DNA from: Turnera subulata
Lineage: Eukaryota > Streptophyta > Magnoliopsida > Malpighiales > Passifloraceae
Direction: 5' to 3'
DNA: 64,000 nt
Assembly: GCA_028386065.3 (NCBI GenBank)
Contig: JAKUCV010002348.1
Location: 15,740 to 79,739, forward strand
The position numbers were made by a program, and so were the translations under genes. The notes below the pieces were generated by a model. That model worked only from the letters and a program-made list of their open reading frames with translations. It did not search any database and was not told the DNA's origin. The stretch's first letter is position 1, and the number at the start of each line of letters is the position of its first letter. This document shows positions 10,501 to 22,612 of this stretch, in pieces.

Positions 10501-13500
10501 GGCTGGCTGTGGCTGGGGATGGTGTGTGGGTTATACCCTTACCCTGCAGCAGCTGGCCCTCCCCATTTTCGTTATCTTCAAGGTCTCCAGTGGTGCCTGC
10601 CAAAAAGACGGGGATGATGAGGACGGGATGGCAGGTTTAATCAGGAGCTAGCCCTCCTTTACTTTTCTTTTTTTTTTCTTTAATAAAAAACATTTGTTTC
10701 ATTGTTTCTTTTTAGTAAATCAGTCTTGTTATAATTACCAGGGAAAGTATTTCTTCTTAGAAAAAATAGAGGAAACAATATATAACTTTTTTTTATTTTG
10801 GTTTTGAAGATGAGAAAATAAAGTCATCATTAATGCTCACATATAAATCAATTGTTATGATATTGATATGAGACTAAGGACAACCTTGTTAGAAAAACTA
10901 ACAGCGGACATGATGCTGCATGCATGCACGGATGGTTGACAGACACATGATTTTCTGTTATACTACTTTTACTACATTATCTTTATCTCCCTCTTCCTCT
11001 ACCGGGTACGTACAGTATAATTAATAAGAGTCTACGGTCCCACCTACCTTTTATTTTCTTTTCCTTGCTGTGGAATGTACAAACGTTATCAGCATTCTCA
11101 TAACTGTGCATATACAACTGTAAATATGAGATATGAGATGGAAAAAAAACTCTTTTAAAAAATACGAAACTAATAAGCCAATGGAATTAGAATCTCTCTT
11201 TTTGGGTAAAACGATGAACTTGGTTAATCAAAAGGGTTCTTTTCTTTCTCAACCATAAAATCTAAACTGAATAAGTGCTTCAGTTTTTATTTTTTAAAGT
11301 GTTTCTCTTGCCAGGGTCCGGGAAGTGAATTTCGATCCCTGCTGATTGGTTGGCAGACTTTGACCATTCTTTGGGTGTTGGTCTACATGTTGCTACAGTC
11401 CTTCTCGTTGTTTGAAACTACTATATATTATTAGCACTGTTCACTTGTATTGTGGTTAAACCACAAGCTTGTCTCTTGTTCCAATAACAATAGAAAAAAA
11501 ATAGAAGACCACCAATGGCTTGTTACCTAATAAGTTTTGCCTCATTCTTCCAAGAACAAAAAGAGGGCCGTTTTCATCATAAAAAGAGGGCCGTTTTCAT
11601 GCCAATCTTGGCTTGTTACCTAATAAAGGATTCTGCCTCATAATTCTTCCAAGAAGAAAAAGGAAGGCTGTTTTCATGCCTCACAGAGAGATCCTTTGCA
11701 TGCTACTTCCATTTCTACATAATTGGATACGCAACCTTTTCATGGCTTCTCATGATCACAAGGCATGAATATGAAACCTTCTCTCTTTAGTAAGATTCTT
11801 TTATGCTAATTAATCTCCTTCTTAGTGACATGATGACATCTCCTGGGTGTCAAGGAGCTGTTTGATTGATTCGCAACAGTTCCTTTTCATTGAATTAAAC
11901 TTGAGTCTTGAAAAAACTGTGAGAATTGAATAATTTTCCGTAAAGAAATATACAAAAATAGAGATTTATGAATGTTGGGAAAATATACATGATGTTGAAT
12001 TGTAAAGAACCAAAGGTGGTTAATATAATAAAGAAAATTAAACCAAAATAGTTTCCCATGGAGACAAAACAATTAACTTGGTGGCTACTCGGCTATGTGT
12101 TAAGAGACTAGTCTACTAATTAAGTCAAGAATATAATCAAGAGAAGAAATAAGGTCATCAATATTTTCGAAATAGGTATCTGATTTGTTTCCACCTTGAT
12201 CATCCTCCATCATTTTTTTTATTCTTCCCACATTCTTATAATCTGTCACAATTAAAAACTAATGCAAACGGAATATGGCATATCATCATATAGAGATAAA
12301 AAGTTCTTAATCCTAGCTAGATCTATGATAGATTATACTCACATAAAGTGGATTCCATAGATATGGAACCTACAATGATTAATGGCGAGTACATGCATGC
12401 TAGCTAGTCTAAAGAGTATTTTTCTAGGTTCTACCAAAAAAGAAAAAGTACTCTTCCGCTGCCTCGACCAGCAACTCGTAATTATGGATCTCATTCCTGT
12501 GTGCCGTACAGAACTTCACTCCGCAAACAGACACATCAACTTCTCCGTCCATGTTTTCTTCTCTTAATTAACAAGCTGAGTTAGTTATTTTCATCCAAGC
12601 ATATTAAAGAAATCAAGTTCTCCATCGATATTTAAGACATGAAAAGAGTGATATGATAGAAGAAATTAGTAACCAAGTAGGACCGAGTGAAGACGAGGGA
12701 AGAGACAATGATAATCAAGTGCCCAATAGAAGGAGGGCGACGTAAATATTGAGAAAGTAATTGACAAGGACGATACCAAAGGGTATTGCTGCAAATAAAA
12801 AACACTTATAAATCACTCTTCGGATATTTCTCGTTGTGGATCTTTTTTTTTTTTGTTCAACCAATGGAAACCTTTTTTTGTTCTAGAGATTTCACACCTA
12901 GGAGATTATAACGAGGATTAACATAGTACCGGTTGGTAAAATTTTAAAACACGAAAGAGAAAAGATACTGCATAATTAGAAGGAAAGAAAGCTGCAGAAA
13001 TTTAAAGGCGATCATCGAAAGGGAAAGAAATACACAAAAAGAAAAAAAGAAATATATATAGTTTCCCAGATTCTTTCTGGTGGGTAGCTTGATTATAATG
13101 GTCTACATCGAGTCTCCCAACGGACAAGTTTGGAGATTTGCAGAGTAAAGAAAATTAGTTGCCTGTTTGCTTCTCGACCATATGGTATAATATTAACCAA
13201 ACCCAGCTTTTGTGTGCTTCATAACATCACAAGGTCCTTGTTCTCAATTTCCACTGCAACAAAATGACATAAACAAACCAAGATGTTATATTCCATCACA
13301 AAGTTGGTATTGGATTAGATCTCATTCCATTAATTCGTGGATATATATCAAGTTAAATTTATCCTGAAAGTCTTCGTTAATTTCCAATAGTTAACATTAG
13401 TTACAAACTCGATCGATCAACCTGGTGATTTGAAGGGTTTTCTCTTTTGCAAATTTAAAGTCTACATAGACCTTAAACCCACCCAAAAAAAAAAATGCCA

Positions 13501-14119
13501 TTTATACAGTTTCGGTGAGGGAAAAGACTATACTTAAACAAAGTTCACTTTGGAGTTCCTGGAAGAAGGGAATCTTCTTCGGTTATTCCTCTCCCTTTCC
13601 ACGTTTTAGCCTTTTAGGTATTTTTCTCTTGAACTAAAAATGGAAACTTTTTCCTCTACCTGCAACACTGGAGACAATAATGGCTCATACTTGTATTATT
13701 TCCGTTGTGCATCCTTCTCACAGAACAGTTTTTCTTCTCATCAGACTTTCAAGAGAACTGTTGATAGAAACATATCCTGCCAAGAGTTGTGATAGCTTGA
13801 GAAAAATAAAAGTTTTTTTGAGCGAAGCCAAAGTGGAAGTTAAAAACCCAATATCTCGCAGTCAATCAAATTATAGCGGCAGTCACTTTAGAACGAAGGG
13901 TAAAATTCTCTAGACGAAAATGTAGCAAAAGATAAGAAAATGGTAACATCTACTCCCTTTACAATCCGAAACTTTGCCCCGACTAATCCAGATTCGACCC
14001 CAGTCTTCATGCACCTGGTAACATCTATTTTTTTTTTGTATTCAAACCAGGCATACCTCTAATTGAAATAATGGACAGGATATATCAACTTTTTCAGTGG
14101 TTCAGGATTCAATGATCTC
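7526..14119. other. Gene-poor AT-rich region, 6.6 kb
   Basis: I found no credible gene here on either strand. Open frames are short, lack splice context and do not resemble any family known to me. It contains an (AT)n run at about 10327-10346, a GGCT repeat at about 10483-10509, a small duplication at 11518-11690, and many A/T homopolymers. No mature sequence of a conserved plant microRNA was noticed, but this was a visual check. Confidence 0.5.
11518..11690. repeat. Tandem duplication with about 92-bp offset
   Basis: The block ggcttgttacctaataa...gcctcat...ttcttccaagaa...gttttcat occurs at 11518 and again at 11610. Inside the first copy the short piece aaaagagggccgttttcat is itself doubled. 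The copies differ by small indels. Confidence 0.75.
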
Positions 14120-14278
14120 CTAAAAAGAAACACTTGGTCCATCACCCCCAATACCAAAATATCCTGATGGAGAATCAGCAAACAGAAGCGTCGGCTGGTG
14201 TTGGTTAACTACATAATCAGTCTGGTTCAAAAGAAAGGCGAAGTCCAAATCACTGTTTCTCTTCCATGGAGCACCGTG
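14120..14278 (-). pseudogene. Unrecognised coding-like remnant, 52 residues
   Basis: The minus strand holds an open run of 52 codons with ordinary protein composition (for example KRNSDLDFAFLLNQTDYVV and LLFADSPSGYFGIGGDG) ending at a TAG. The codon just before it is a stop (TGA), and I could not find a splice acceptor giving this frame. It lies about 950 bp downstream of the EMF1 stop. Composition is unlike the AT-rich surroundings, which suggests an exon or exon remnant of a gene I do not recognise. Chance is possible. Confidence 0.3.
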
Positions 14279-15229
14279 TCAATCTCTTGCATTTAAGCAT
14301 CCCACAATCATATATGAGCTTTTCCTGCCCTTAATTGGGGATGCCTCATATCAAACACCAGATTGGATAGAAACTGATAAAAAAAGGAAAAATAATATGA
14401 ACCCTAGCACATGATCCCAATGTTTCAAAAGATGCTGATGGCAGTTATTAGAATAAATAAACACTAGCGGAAGATCAAACAAAAAGTATTCATTCAAACA
14501 TAAGTTTCTGCATGAGAAATCTACTACAAGTTCAAAGCGTTGATTATAAGACAGAATTTGTCCTTAAGCTCTGCTATCTTGTTGGCCAGTTTATCCTTTT
14601 ACATTATATAAATTACAACTTCATACTAGTACTGACAACTTGCAGAATTGCTGTCCATCCTCTTGTGCATTCTCCAGAGGGCATTATCGCAGGTAACTGC
14701 TTGTCTTTGTTTCAACTAGTGCATTGCACAAACACCGCCAGAGTGTATGGAAGCGCTTCCAGGAACAAGGTTGATTTTAGGTTCAAACGGGACCTAGTAC
14801 AGTAATCTCACTCGAATACAACATATAATGCAAAAAGAACATACATATACAGTAAGTAGGTAAGGTCAAGGCGTACACGGAAGGTATAAACAAGCCTGAC
14901 CTTTGCATCCAGTATGACTTGAAAGATATAAAAACACCAGAAAGACCTAAACCAATTGGAAACATGGTTCCAGAAATGAAGATCATCTTATCTTCATATT
15001 TTCATTTGATGCCTTTTCAAAGCTTCGCACGCATCCTCAACAGAAGAATATAGAGAGGTGCGAGGACTTCAATGCTGAAACCAAAGCTACTGACCTGTAA
15101 GAGGAAAAACGAAAATGCATTGCAAAGATTTGAAAAGGGGTCATAAAATTGTAGTGGAGTAAATAGGATCTTGAACAAAAGAAGATGATCAAGGTATCAG
15201 AAAGCTACCAGAATTAAGATTGAGATCCA

Positions 15230-18200
15230 TCACGAGACCAGATGTTGTCTATGTTCTTTTAGGGCAGGAAGCTTCCTTTGTCGCTTGTGGCCATCCAATT
15301 TTGCCGAGCTAGATACATTTGCACGAGGAAGAACATTTCTAAACTTTAGCTCTTCACCAGCAATCATGTATATACTGCCACCTTCTGGTATGCAAAAATC
15401 AGCAGGATTTCTGTTAAGACTGCATATTTCAGCCTGCGGACTGCTTCTGTGGGGATGGACTGTTTTACTAGTACCACGGGACTCCAATTTCTGTTTTGTT
15501 GAATTTCCCAATGGATGAAGAGGCAAGGGAAACACAGCAGAATCATTTGAACCAAATAGCATTGTCCGGGTGTTACGAACTGGAATGGATCCACAACTGT
15601 TAACAAAATCACCACCTTTAGAGACAGATTTTTGTATTTTACCGCCTTTGTTTTGGGCACGTGAGTCAAAGCCTTTTCTTTCTTTCTCTTGAGAAACTTG
15701 CCGAGATAAATCAGCAGCCTTCTCAAAATTTTTATTGTGTCGAAGTGAAGAAGCAGATGTGCCATCTGGCCTTGGTGTGGCAGCAATACACTCATCAGAA
15801 TTCTCAAGAAGCCGGTTTTTACCAAGATAATCATAAGGTCCATGTTTCATGGTACCAGTTAATTTATGGACCCCAGTGTCCATCCCAGAAAACTCTTTTA
15901 AATTAGGATCATGACGAAGGGGAGGTCTTTTGAGTAAATTTGCAGTGACATCCATGTTGACTGGGCCATTGGATCTTAGTCTTGCATCCATGAGGCTGAG
16001 TAAATGCATTGCAGGTATGGTTTCATTAGAGTACAGATCCACTGGGGCAGACGGCTTTTGATTAAGCTGGGATCCATTATGCTTGCAAGAGTAAGGATAT
16101 TCTGAAAGTCTCCGGCCAAGAATTTCAGACCCAAAGTTTCCAGCATGCTTTGCAAGGTTGGCAGTACCCTCAAGTGAAAACCTCATATCAGAAGTCCTAT
16201 TCACGTTCTCTTTATGTGTACTTCCAGCAGAATGTGAAAGCATTTCTAAGTTGGTTGGTGGAGCAGCACAATTTTGAGGAATGCTATACACAAAGGGCAT
16301 ATGACTTGTCAGTGACCAAACATGGTTTGCTGTTCTACTCTGCTGTGGAATGCTCTGGCATGTGTTACATGGTCCTGGAGCCTGCACATTGGCATTCGAA
16401 GACCTTTTCCCTACAACATCCCCAAGCCACTGGCAAGTTTGAGCACTATTCTGCTTGCTAGAAAGGGAGGCAGAATGTTGGAGTCCACCTTGTGGCTTTC
16501 CATCGCCTTGAAGAAATGCCCCGAGCTCTGCAGTGGTATGAGTTTTTTCTAGTTGGTTCATATTAAGTTGGTTCCGGTCAGCTTGAGCAAAGTAATCGAC
16601 CAACTTCTGTTGGGTTCCCACATTTTCACCACTTCTGGTCGTTCCATTTTTTCCAGTCTTAGCCCAAAGATCCAATTTTTGAGTACTGTCCTGTCGAAAT
16701 AAGCTCAACTCCGAGTGCCCATATACTCTACTGAAATCTGCTGCCTGACTATTCCCAGCTCTATTACCAAGTTCTAACTGGAATTTACCATATTCAGCAT
16801 CAGGAAGACGCCTCTCATACTGATTCTTTGCCATGAGTTCAACAATTTCCATGGGAATGTCATCCAAAGATCCCGGGTCTGACCCCTTATCAGCTCTTTG
16901 GTGAATCTCTTTCCTTGTCAGTTCTGAACGCCCATAAATTCCTGATGTCCTCTCATCACCTCTTGTACTACAAACATCCTGTAAAGAGGAGCTAATAATT
17001 TATCATTCCAAACATGACACATTATGAAGCCCTTGATCATTTTGATTCCACAGTTAAGATAACCCATGATTGTTGAAGGCTTTGTTTCACATTTGCCTCC
17101 TCCGTGCCATCAAAATTGGCAATTGTATAACAAAAATTACAAAATATCAACAACTATCAGACCCAAAATTCTATCCAGTGTATCAGTTCATGGCAATTAT
17201 AGCCCCTTTAATGGGCATGCCGTACCATTTGGGTTATAACTGAAATGAAGAAACAGGAAAGAACAAAGCAAACAAGAATCCTCAACACTCCGGCAGGCAT
17301 ACATTGTAATGTAAATTGGTAGACATGATCAATCAACCCAACATGTGGTTAACAATGCACAGGAGCAAAAATCAAGTATACACACCAGTTCTAATCAAAT
17401 TGACAACTAAGAGCATTAACAGTGACTAAGAAAGCAATATCGGAGAAAAGGAAAGATCCTTACATTGACACTGTTCATTCAAGTACATAAAACAAGCATT
17501 GACAGCAAGAGTAGAGAAGCTCATACCTTTTGCTGCAGAGAACAGCCTCCAATTTCAAATTGAGACGTATAGTTTTGCTTACCACCATGGAAAAGCATCC
17601 GTCCCAAAGATCTCTCATTACCTTGTTCACTGTTAAGACCTTTCCCAAACACTAAATCTTGAGCAGGTTCTTCATTCAAACTGAAATTTCCAATAAATCT
17701 GGAGTCTGCAGCTTTTCTCATGGCCTCATCTTTGGAAGAGCGCTCCTGCCAAGATAATAAAGATGTTTGGCTCTCTGCAACTTGTGGAGTCAAATCTTTA
17801 TCGCATCTTTGCGTATCCATGTAGCTGTTAAGAGAAAGACTCAGGCCTTGTTCAACAGATGCATCTTCTGCTGAATTGAATGAAAGGATTTCCGGTCCCA
17901 TATCCATTGGCACTGAATCTTTCCTTGTTATTGAACCTTCTCTGAGGGGCCCATGATTTGGAGCAAACAAAGAAATATGATCATCGTCAATTTGTGGCAT
18001 TTTTCCCGTATAAGTTTTTCTGTCAATCTTTTGAGTTGGCAAAGGGAAAAGATCCATCTCTGACCCTGTAAATGCATTATCCACGGAATTGACCTGCCCG
18101 TCTGCATCATTTTCACTCTGAGCTGCATCTCCAGTTTTTTCCTCAACCTCATTTGGCTGATTGCTTTGTGATGGCTCTAATGGGCCAAGTTCATCAGAAA

Positions 18201-20643
18201 TCACCGTCTTCTTCCTTTTCTTCTTAACAGCAGATACACCTCTATCACTTTTACGTTTAATACACTGGCTCTTCACTGTATGCTGGAAATCCGGTTGAGC
18301 AGATTCATCCTTTTCCAAATCAGAAGTCTTAGCTGCATCTGGGGTTTCCGCATCTCTCTTCAAAATTCTAACTTCTTTGCTTATTTTATTAGTAGAATGC
18401 CGCTCCAGATGTCCCAAATCTTCATCATCACACAATTTTCGTTTCCTATTCAAAATTGAAGCCCTTCTGACTTTTCCTTGAGCAGCCACTTGTTCTTGGA
18501 CAACTGGAACTTCTTCAGAGGAGTCAGGAATCACACTGGCAAGAGAGTTTCCTTTTCTGGTACTGTCAGTGTCTCCATCTCCTTCTCTACACAACAATTC
18601 AGTCAGCAGGCGTACCTTTCGAGTTTTTCTACGATGGAAACCACTTGAAGCCTCAACCTGATTGTTTTCTCCAGCCATGGTCTCAGCACTTTCAGATGAA
18701 AGATAATCACAGTCATCGAGTTCCAGGGATGGTTTTCCATTGATATTATCCTCCTCCACAACTGCTTCCTTGACATTATTAAGTTCCCTAGATGTGTCAC
18801 CACTACTACTACTGTTTAATTCTTTTTGTTGATTATCCACAGAAGTTTCTTTTCTTGTATCACAAATGTTGGCAGCAGTGTCGGGCATGCAATTGCCATT
18901 TCCAGCAAACTCAGCATCAGAAACTTTATTCTGCCCATAGCTTGTCTTTGATACATCAATGGATCCATTGCATTGTGGCTGAAAAGCTACTGTTGCACAA
19001 AACAGAATGTTTATCAAAGTTAATGTAGAACCACCATAACAAGCAAAAACATGTATAGTTTTAGCTTCAGGTTCCAGTGTAGGAGTCAACACACTTCTTC
19101 AGCGTCTACTAGAGCTAGGAACTTTACCTTTTTCATTAGTATGACATGTCTTTTGGACTGGACTCGAAATAACTTCTTTCTCATTACCAGTCAACCTATT
19201 TTGATCCTGATTCATGTCCTCAGGCACCAAATTTTTCTCTGGAGAAATGACGAGTAAATAATGTTATCTAATGAATACAACATAGTAACTAATGTGGGAT
19301 GATGGATGGAAGTGGTGAATTCACTAGCTTAAATGAGATTTGGTTGAAGCGTATTTACCAACAACCGGAGAGCACAAAGCTTCAGTTTTCTTTTCCTTCT
19401 TCCCAGTGTTTAACAAAGGACGATCTTTTGTGGTGTCATTCAGATAAACTGAAGCATTGGCATCAGTCTTTTTGCCTTGGCGAACATCTTGCTTTGCTGC
19501 TTGCTGAAAGTCAGACAGCTTAGAAACATTGCTTAGGATGGGCACATGGGAACAAACAGCGTTCGTTGCAAACCCAGCGGAACAAGGTTCAGGGACTTCT
19601 CCATGACCACTAGCAGTGCCTTTGGCACCTACTTCCTGGAGACAGTTCTGGCAGCGCCAATACCTGAATTCTGGTACATGTAAAGGAGGAAGAGCACATG
19701 TTTGCTCCTCATAGTTGTCACTGTCACCATCTGACAAAAACGGCAGACACATTTTCCAGTCTCTTTTGCGTATTTCAGCTACATATCCTCTGCAGTCAGA
19801 ATAAAAAACTTGAGTAAGGCTTTTGCCGGGATGCAGAAGTTAATTGATAATTTACAGCAACGAGAAAACAATCTTCACAAAGTAACTGTTCATACATAAC
19901 ATTACACCAACTTAAAAGAAAAATATCTTTTATTTCCCTCTTCTTGTCTCACTGGAGCATTTCTTACATCATAGTCATGACTAACAACTTGCACTCAACC
20001 TTCTGATTCCATGTGATATTAGACTATGGCAACCAGATTATTCCAAATCCAACTTTAGTATCATAGTTAGCTGGAAACCAGGTTATTTCTCTATCCAGAA
20101 ATAGTTGAACACCACTACTTAATTAATAGAAGATATATACTGTCTAATCTTACCACCAATAATGAAGAAGCAACAAAACATAGAGATTCATTGAAGATAC
20201 AAAAGCCAAAGTCGGAGGTCAAGAAAACAAATAAAACTTAAATTATGAAGAATATGAACTGCATAACTACTCAATCGTCATATAGCTTCTCTAATTGATT
20301 AAAAAAAAAGTCTCCTTTCTCTCCTTCACTCTCTTTGCCTCGCTGACAAACAAACTTTTTAAGTGCATGTAACCACAAAAACGCTCCCTTGAACATAGCA
20401 CCATGCGACAGCAGTTGATCACAAAGAGTTACCATGAGTGAACTCCTGTAATGCATATTCACATAATGATGCTGCTACTAATTAAAGATGCAGCATGACA
20501 AACTCAAAAGAATCCTGCATAGAACCTGATAGTTAAGGTCGAGCTTACCTTATTGAAAAATGCTCACACTTGTCTTCATTAATCTTCTCATCAACATTGG
20601 CAAGATCTATTGATATTGAGTCAATCTTAATAGATGATTCCAT
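15230..20643 (-). CDS. EMF1: EMBRYONIC FLOWER 1 (EMF1), Polycomb-associated repressor, 1282 residues
   Basis: Five coding exons on the minus strand: 20643-20549, 19789-19359, 19238-19128, 18989-17527 and 16978-15230; all phases agree and all introns are GT-AG. Seen: an N-terminus MESSIKIDSISIDLANVDEK, then LPPLHVPEFRYWRCQNCLQE (Cys78/Cys81), RKVRLLTELL near residue 336, basic nuclear-signal-like clusters NRKRK (about 393) and KKKRKK (about 468), and the conserved block DDIPMEIVELMAKNQYERRL near residue 739. The C-terminus ends near LDGHKRQRKLPALKEHRQHL. Known: EMF1 is a plant-specific nuclear protein that acts with PRC1/PRC2 to hold flowering and seed genes silent; Arabidopsis EMF1 is about 1100 residues, so this one is somewhat longer. 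The protein is largely disordered and Ser/Asn/Gln-rich apart from these blocks. The ATG chosen gives the conserved N-terminus. Confidence 0.94.
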
Positions 20644-22560
20644 GGACTGAGCGACAAGATTGGAACCCCTAAGCTGCTGCTGTTCCTCCACTCAGAACTT
20701 CCTTTCCATATTACATGCAACAAACGCGGCAGTATTCAGCTGATGAATTTCCGATGCACAAAAGGACCAAAAATTTAACTGAGCCATCGTCATCATTTGC
20801 TAAATCTAAAAAACTAGCTTGGGATTCGAGAACAAAGGAGAGCCAACCAAGAAAGCAGTCAAGTTCTAAGTACATCAGAAGATATTCAGGATTGAAAGAA
20901 GTCCCAAACCAGGTTACTGGGGTTCCTTTCATCACTTCTAGGATACTATAAGTGAGAAACATAATATCCAATTCTCCTCAAAATCAGGTATTCAAAATTA
21001 AATACCCTCATCTAGAGATTCTTAATAATCTCACTCATGTGAAATTAAAATGCACAACGTCCACAAGGAAGATCTTGGAAACCCTAGGTCCATAATTAAA
21101 AACAAAAAAAAAAGCTGCTGTATTCATTTACATAAGAACATTATCAATAAACATGTGAGTGGAAAGCCCTCCACTGGTTGCTAATTAATTGAGCAAATTA
21201 AATAACTCCATTTTAATGGAATCTCAAGATTAGGGTTAGATAAAGCTGACAAAGATCCACCAGAGGATAAGTTGATCATCTCTATCACGAACAGCCCCAG
21301 GAGAGAAAAAAAAAAAAAAAAAAAACCACTTCAAAATGACCTCAACAACCTCCAAGTGATACACTAAAGTCATGCTCATCAATCAAAAGAAGGAAAAGTT
21401 TAGGGTTCCAAAGCTTACAAATTGGCCACCTACGAACAGTTAACATAGCTACCACCAATACAAAAAACAAAAAATATCACATGAAATATCGCAGAAAGGT
21501 AAAGATTCACTCCGGAAATAAACCCAGATGAGAAAATACAAAGCTTAGACCAAAGTTGACGTACAATACACAGTGAAATGACCTCAATAGCATCAACAAC
21601 CAAAAAAAAAAAAAAGCGAGCTTGAAGGCAGCTAATCAAATCAGACGGAGAGCAACAAAAGAGAAAGAACAAACACAAAAAGCAGATCCAGAGGAGAATA
21701 ATTAGACCCAGAACCACAACTTACTTCAGTTGACCCATCAACCGGACTCAACCTTGCTCCTCAAATGACTTGACTTCGACGCTCCACGGCCAGCTCCAGA
21801 AATGATATCATCAGAGAGAGGATTTGGCGGCAAAGGAGAAGATACACCTCACGCGCGCAGATTCACAACTGGTTGGGAGCAATTAGAGCGCGAATTTTCA
21901 TCAAACCCTAGCTTTTTTCGCGGAGGAGAGATAGAGAGAGAGGTCCTCGATTCTCCCAAAAAAAAATTTGGACACAGACAACTCTAGATAGACACGAAGC
22001 ATTGGATTAAGCCCCGAGCAAGGAAACGAATACCCTCACTGTACACATCTCATAGGAAAAAGCCCTAAATCCCCATAACCCAACCAACTTTTGGGAGGAG
22101 GGGTGGGTAACATTTTCACGGGTCAAAAATTGTTTCCTTCCTCCACAACACTTTTTAAGTAAACACAAAAAAAAAAAAAAAACGCACCACAAAAATGAGA
22201 CTAATCACAATTAACCGATCAAGAAAAAGTACCTTTTTAGAGAGAGAGCACACCGGCCACCACCCCCATCGAAGAAATTAATTAAAAAGCTACCAATCTG
22301 CGGTTGCCTTCTTCAACCCTCTAATACCCCACCACCACCACCACCACAAGCAACGAAATCTATACAAAAACCTCCTCACCTCCTCACCAAGCAGCTTCTA
22401 CTCCCCACATGCAAGCCGGCGCCGGCGAAGGGGAAGCTGAGAGCCAGATGTGGCAGCTCCGGTGACCAGGAAAAAAAAAACAAGAGAGGTTTTCGATTCT
22501 TTAGGCGATAGAGAGAGAAAGAGAGAAAAGAGAGAGCGGGTAGGGGGGGAAGAGAGAGAA
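20644..22560 (-). promoter_or_regulatory. Probable EMF1 leader and promoter region with 5'UTR intron signals
   Basis: Upstream of the EMF1 ATG on the minus strand there is no further coding exon. Two donor-like sites occur: GAA|GTAAGT at about 21724 and AAG|GTACTT at about 22232. The region at about 22250-22560 is CT-rich on the minus strand (GA-repeats on plus), as is common for plant 5' leaders. I infer one or more introns in the 5'UTR, with the transcript starting near 22.3-22.6 kb. The acceptor sites are not certain. Confidence 0.4.
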
Positions 22561-22612
22561 AGAGGGGGAAAAAGAGAGAGAGAGTGAGTGTGTGTGTATG
22601 TATGTGTGTGTG
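22505..22612. repeat. (GA)n and (GT)n microsatellites
   Basis: Purine GA-repeats (about 22505-22585) run into GT-repeats (about 22585-22612), followed by a T-tract. They lie at the probable start of the EMF1 transcript, so their length could affect its promoter. Confidence 0.8.

Noticed and set aside
10417..10617. 66-codon plus-strand frame with a GGCT repeat
   Set aside because: It is driven by the simple repeat and has no similarity or gene context.
10905..10930. GATGCTGCAT, resembling the end of miR172
   Set aside because: Only ten bases match and no complementary arm was seen nearby.
11320..11345. TTCGATCCC, resembling a tRNA T-arm
   Set aside because: No cloverleaf, acceptor stem or A-box found upstream.
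15285..16552. Plus-strand open frames opposite the large EMF1 exons
   Set aside because: They are shadows of a long, well-supported EMF1 coding exon and resemble no family.
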